Assembly (NCBI GenBank): GCA_008828725.1
Contig: MEHQ01003965.1
Span: 94,501-158,500, forward strand
Length of the DNA: 64,000 bases
DNA from: Saccharina japonica
Taxonomy: Eukaryota; Sar; Phaeophyceae; Laminariales; Laminariaceae
Direction: 5' to 3'
Shown here: piece by piece, positions 62,068-64,000 of the stretch
How positions within the stretch are numbered: the first letter of the stretch is position 1
How the letters are laid out: the number at the start of each line of letters is the position of its first letter
Translations under genes and position numbers: made by a program
The notes under the pieces: generated by a model
Told to the model about the DNA's origin: nothing
What the model saw: only the letters and a program-made list of their open reading frames with translations
Database searches by the model: none

Positions 62068-64000
62068 GTGTGTTGATCACTGTAAAAAAGAATTGACACT
62101 ACACTAAATTCCAAGTAGTTTGTCCTCATAGACAGACGTATGTGTAGGTGCTGTCACTCGTCTCATATTATATATTCCCGCTGCTGTACTTATTACCCGG
62201 ACTGTGTACGATGTGTACGTACGGTATAATATGTCCGGTTCGGTTCTCGGTTCGTTCGGCCATTTTGTACAGTAGGTGAAGGGTGAAGGTGTCTTGTGTT
62301 GCACGTCGAACTATACGTAGATACTGCTGTACGTATAACATGATACCAGGTACAGCAGTACCTGGTATGATATAGCACACCAAGTACCAGGTAGCGTGTA
62401 GAGGGATTGCTCTCGTCTCAGCGACACGTTCTTGGAGTTTGCATGGGTTGCTGTGCACAAGATGCGTATCGTACACCCGTCCGTTATCCTTTTGACACGA
62501 GTTCCCCTTGAGCTCTACCCCGATGCTATTCAATGGTCAAATGACTAAGGCAAGCAACAAATGAGTACGCCCCCCCCCGCCCACCCCCCCCCACCCCCCC
62601 CCTTACCTTTGTACCCTAACGTAGCGTGCAAATGAAAACTAACAGTAGCTTTTACCTAAACTGAACGTGTAAGGCATTAATCTGCCACCCGCCACCCCAC
62701 CCCCCCCTTACTTTACACCAGCCTCCTACGACCCTCCTTGTCAACCATTTGACTACCATACTGCAAACATGCTTTCTACTATAGATTATACGTAACTCCA
62801 CAGTAATTTCCCACCTGAAACTTTGCCGACGCAGGTGTAACGGTTTTATCCCCCACCCCCGACTACTCCCGTGCACTCACTGAACACCCCCCCCCCCCCA
62901 TAATGAGTTACACCCCCCGCCCCCCCAACCCAAGGGAGGCACAGCTGGCAGAGATCATGGTGCAAATATAAGCAATCACAGATCACAGATCAGAGTACAG
63001 GCCGCGCATCAACAAGCTAGGACCAGGTATCGCATATCACAGATCACCAAGATACGGCTGCGGTGGCGAGCGGGAGCGTGAACACAGGACAGAAACGGCA
63101 CGCCGCGTAACGCCTAACACCTGTACTTTTGGGGCTATACTGTAGCTATCCCCCTTCCTGGTCGGTGAAAACCCGACATGCTCCGTCCCGGCAATGTAGG
63201 GATGCGAGGGTCTATGGTCATACGACTACGGCCATGCATGAAAATGAAACCCTCCCCCAACCCAACGTGCTCCGCCCCGGCATTGTAGGGATGCGAGGGT
63301 CTATGGCCATACGACTACGGCCGTGCACGACATGAGTGCACCCCCCCCCATCCCTTCCCTCCTATACTCGTACCACCTCCGTATTAATCATTTGTCTACT
63401 GCAAAAAAGTGGCTAACGTATTTTCAAGTACTTTGTACCCGGCACGTGCTTTCAGTTGCAATGAAATAACTGGATTGCGATGAGCCCACCCTCGTGTTTA
63501 ACGTACTCTGTCCTGAACGTTCGTATTGTACATGGGGTTGGTACATAAGGTACATAAGGTAACAGCTCTCATACACAGACTTCACAACAATACTATACTC
63601 CTAGTCTACGACAGTCAGCAGGCAAAACCACAACTACATACTCGTACACCACTGCACTCATAATCACTTACAACAGCAGCGCAATCAGTGCTGGATATCA
63701 CCGTATACAACCTGAAAGTGACACAGGGAGCCGAGCAATCAGCATTTCCATCATAGCAGCATTCGTACACACATACTTCAGTGCACCCAGTGTGAGCAAC
63801 AACAGTAGTAGGGCCACCCATGACTACGTATCATCACCGACGAAGCGTCGTGTTGTATCCTTCGTCCCCTACGAGCCTTACCTCTCTACCTCGCTCCTGT
63901 CGTACTCATATCATACTCCCGTCTCACTCCTACCCTTATCATGCTCTTGTTATACTCCTGTCATGCTCCTGTCATACTCCTACCTTATTTTTGTTTTGTT
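62068..64000. other. bZIP intron 1 or downstream DNA
   Basis: No leucine zipper coding segment was recognised. Contents: three TACCTGGTA palindromes within 50 bp at 62344-62393, a C-tract element end at 62530-62620, C-runs at 62699-62708 and 62886-62898, two C-tract elements at 63155-63350, and a CTCCTGTCATACTCCT pyrimidine repeat at 63895-63985. Confidence 0.5.
63155..63350 (+). repeat. Dispersed C-tract element, two copies in tandem
   Basis: The first copy has GGTCGGTGAAAACCCGACAT, GCTCCGTCCCGGCAATGTAG, GGATGCGAGGGTCTATGGTC, ATACGACTACGGCCATGCAT. The second repeats GCTCCGCCCCGGCATTGTAG onward and ends ACATGAGTGCACCCCCCCCC. These are the clearest copies in the window. Confidence 0.8.

Overview
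This window is nuclear DNA of a eukaryote, most likely a photosynthetic stramenopile with a brown-alga-like genome. Genes are sparse and split by long introns with GT..AG borders, and the spaces between exons are packed with minisatellites and dispersed repeats. One gene starts with a signal peptide whose cleavage site is followed by Phe, the plastid-import signature of algae with a secondary red plastid. A second gene resembles the large beta-helix plus multi-membrane-span proteins I associate with brown algae. The lineage is inference; no rRNA or organelle marker is present.

Four protein genes can be supported by joining exons across introns with consistent reading phase. (1) Plus strand, 4162-8190, six exons: a Maf/ASMTL-type nucleotide pyrophosphatase of about 272 residues. 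Its last intron/exon junction is tandemly duplicated. (2) Minus strand, 33587-13201, eleven exons: a predicted membrane protein of about 1973 residues with a signal peptide, a beta-helix-like outer region, a Cys-rich EGF/TNFR-like piece, about eight membrane spans and a roughly 700-residue low-complexity tail. It includes one probable 23-nt micro-exon. (3) Plus strand, 34360-54218, twelve exons: a plastid-targeted NAD(P)-binding protein of about 630 residues with a CIA30 domain inserted into an atypical SDR/NmrA fold. (4) Plus strand, from 60994: the first exon of a bZIP transcription factor; the leucine zipper exon was not found before the window ends.

Layout: 1-4161 holds repeat-rich DNA with two arrays of an AACCGCACCG motif around a core with one possible coding remnant. 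4162-8190 is the Maf gene. 8191-13200 is mostly empty, with one GC-rich tandem array. 13201-33587 is the membrane-protein gene. 33588-34359 is the divergent promoter region shared by genes 2 and 3. 34360-54218 is the SDR/CIA30 gene. 54219-60993 is intergenic repeat DNA. 60994 to the end is the bZIP gene and its first intron.

The four genes do not form a pathway; they are independent nuclear genes (housekeeping nucleotide sanitation, cell-surface protein, plastid biogenesis factor, transcription regulator). No tRNA, rRNA, CRISPR, or intact transposon was recognised. All splice sites were inferred by eye and need transcript support.
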